A stretch of DNA of 64,000 nt from Ilyomonas sp965199845 (GTDB taxonomy: Bacteria > Bacteroidota > Bacteroidia > Chitinophagales > Chitinophagaceae). The DNA lies in NCBI GenBank assembly GCA_965199845.1, contig CBDATZ010000005.1, positions 1-64,000 of the forward strand, written 5' to 3'. How positions within the stretch are numbered: position 1 is the first letter of the stretch; each line of letters starts with the position of its first letter. Shown here piece by piece: positions 63,715 through 64,000 of this stretch. Position numbers and translations under genes: made by a program. The notes under the pieces were generated by a model. That model made no database searches and was not told the DNA's origin. It worked only from the letters and a program-made list of their open reading frames with translations.

Positions 63715-64000
63715 TTACATAACAACAGACGCTTTTTCAATATCCAATTCTTTCTCCCAACGCGATATAATTAATGTTGCGCCGGCATTACCAATGATAT
63801 TTGTTATCGCCCTGGCTTCGCTCATAAAGCGATCAATTCCTAATATCAAAGTCAAGCCTGCCACAGGCACATGACCAACCGTTGGGAGCGTGGCCGCCAG
63901 CGTAATAAATCCACTTCCTGTAACACCAGCAGCGCCTTTTGAAGTGAGAATTAAAACGGCTAACAAAGTAATTTCCTGCGAAAGATTGAGCGGTGTATCG
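63715..64000 (-). CDS. Dicarboxylate/cation symporter (DctA/GltP family), 3' end
   Basis: The frame is open from the window edge: TPLNLSQEITLLAVLILTSK, GAAGVTGSGFITLAATLPTV, then GIDRFMSEARAITNIIGNAG, the conserved SKG-AGVxGSGF hairpin and the D..RxxxNxxGN substrate- and cation-binding helix of the DAACS family. About 95 C-terminal residues are present; the 5' end is outside the window. Confidence 0.9.
   Translation of the reverse strand, partial: DTPLNLSQEITLLAVLILTSKGAAGVTGSGFITLAATLPTVGHVPVAGLTLILGIDRFMSEARAITNIIGNAGATLIISRWEKELDIEKASVVM

Overview
The window is from a member of the Bacteroidota, most likely Chitinophagaceae or a close relative. This is inferred from three type IX secretion (T9SS) C-terminal sorting domains, a carboxypeptidase-regulatory/TonB receptor, ParC and ParE of the Bacteroidota type, a stand-alone PurS, Bacteroidota-type promoter boxes and low GC with AT-rich spacers. 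No rRNA or species-level marker is present.

Positions 1-17,870 are an accessory region ending at a tRNA-Pro(TGG). In order it holds a truncated, frameshifted IS3 copy; a secreted YadA-head/S74-chaperone/T9SS fusion protein; a GC-rich HEPN gene; a stump of a DnaE PHP domain cut at a repeat that resembles an IS21 end; and a giant secreted lipase-like protein. Next come a rolling-circle (HUH) replication initiator and a tyrosine recombinase broken by a frameshift and by a complete IS3 element with an 8-bp target duplication. Directly behind the recombinase lie three tandem 21-bp repeats and then three small genes (12,725-15,000). Each gene is bounded by its own private inverted repeat and by a long attC-like imperfect palindrome: ...AAC, 3 nt, 19-nt stem, loop, 19-nt stem, 5-6 nt, GTT... 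This is the signature of an integron-type gene-cassette array, here next to a Xer-like rather than a classical IntI recombinase. A 21-bp tandem-repeat block and a Bacteroides-type integrase beside tRNA-Pro close the region.

Positions 17,870-64,000 look like ordinary chromosome: tRNA-Pro and tRNA-Ser, a CDGSH Fe-S protein, a T9SS-exported GH13 enzyme, yebC, rsmI, purS-pssA, aminopeptidase P, a TonB receptor, an SPFH protein, a serine-hydrolase lipoprotein with an in-frame stop, endonuclease V, an OmpA lipoprotein, parC/parE with a PIN toxin-antitoxin pair and a DUF1835 gene between them, a response regulator, a frameshifted ArsR regulator with an AHSA1 partner, a GH95 fucosidase, a bestrophin and a three-gene RND efflux system.

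Positions 55,471-60,234 hold a five-gene minus-strand operon: ECF sigma factor, TPR membrane protein with an anti-sigma-like N-terminus, two very small proteins (58 and 67 aa) sharing the motif STIVPxKPTGP, and a membrane-anchored TPR-CHAT protease. With the cassette array this is the most interesting part of the window; the two small proteins are good candidates for the protease's substrates. The right edge holds a ferredoxin, an acyl-CoA reductase, a CsbD-like protein, a DUF72 protein and the 3' end of a dicarboxylate symporter.
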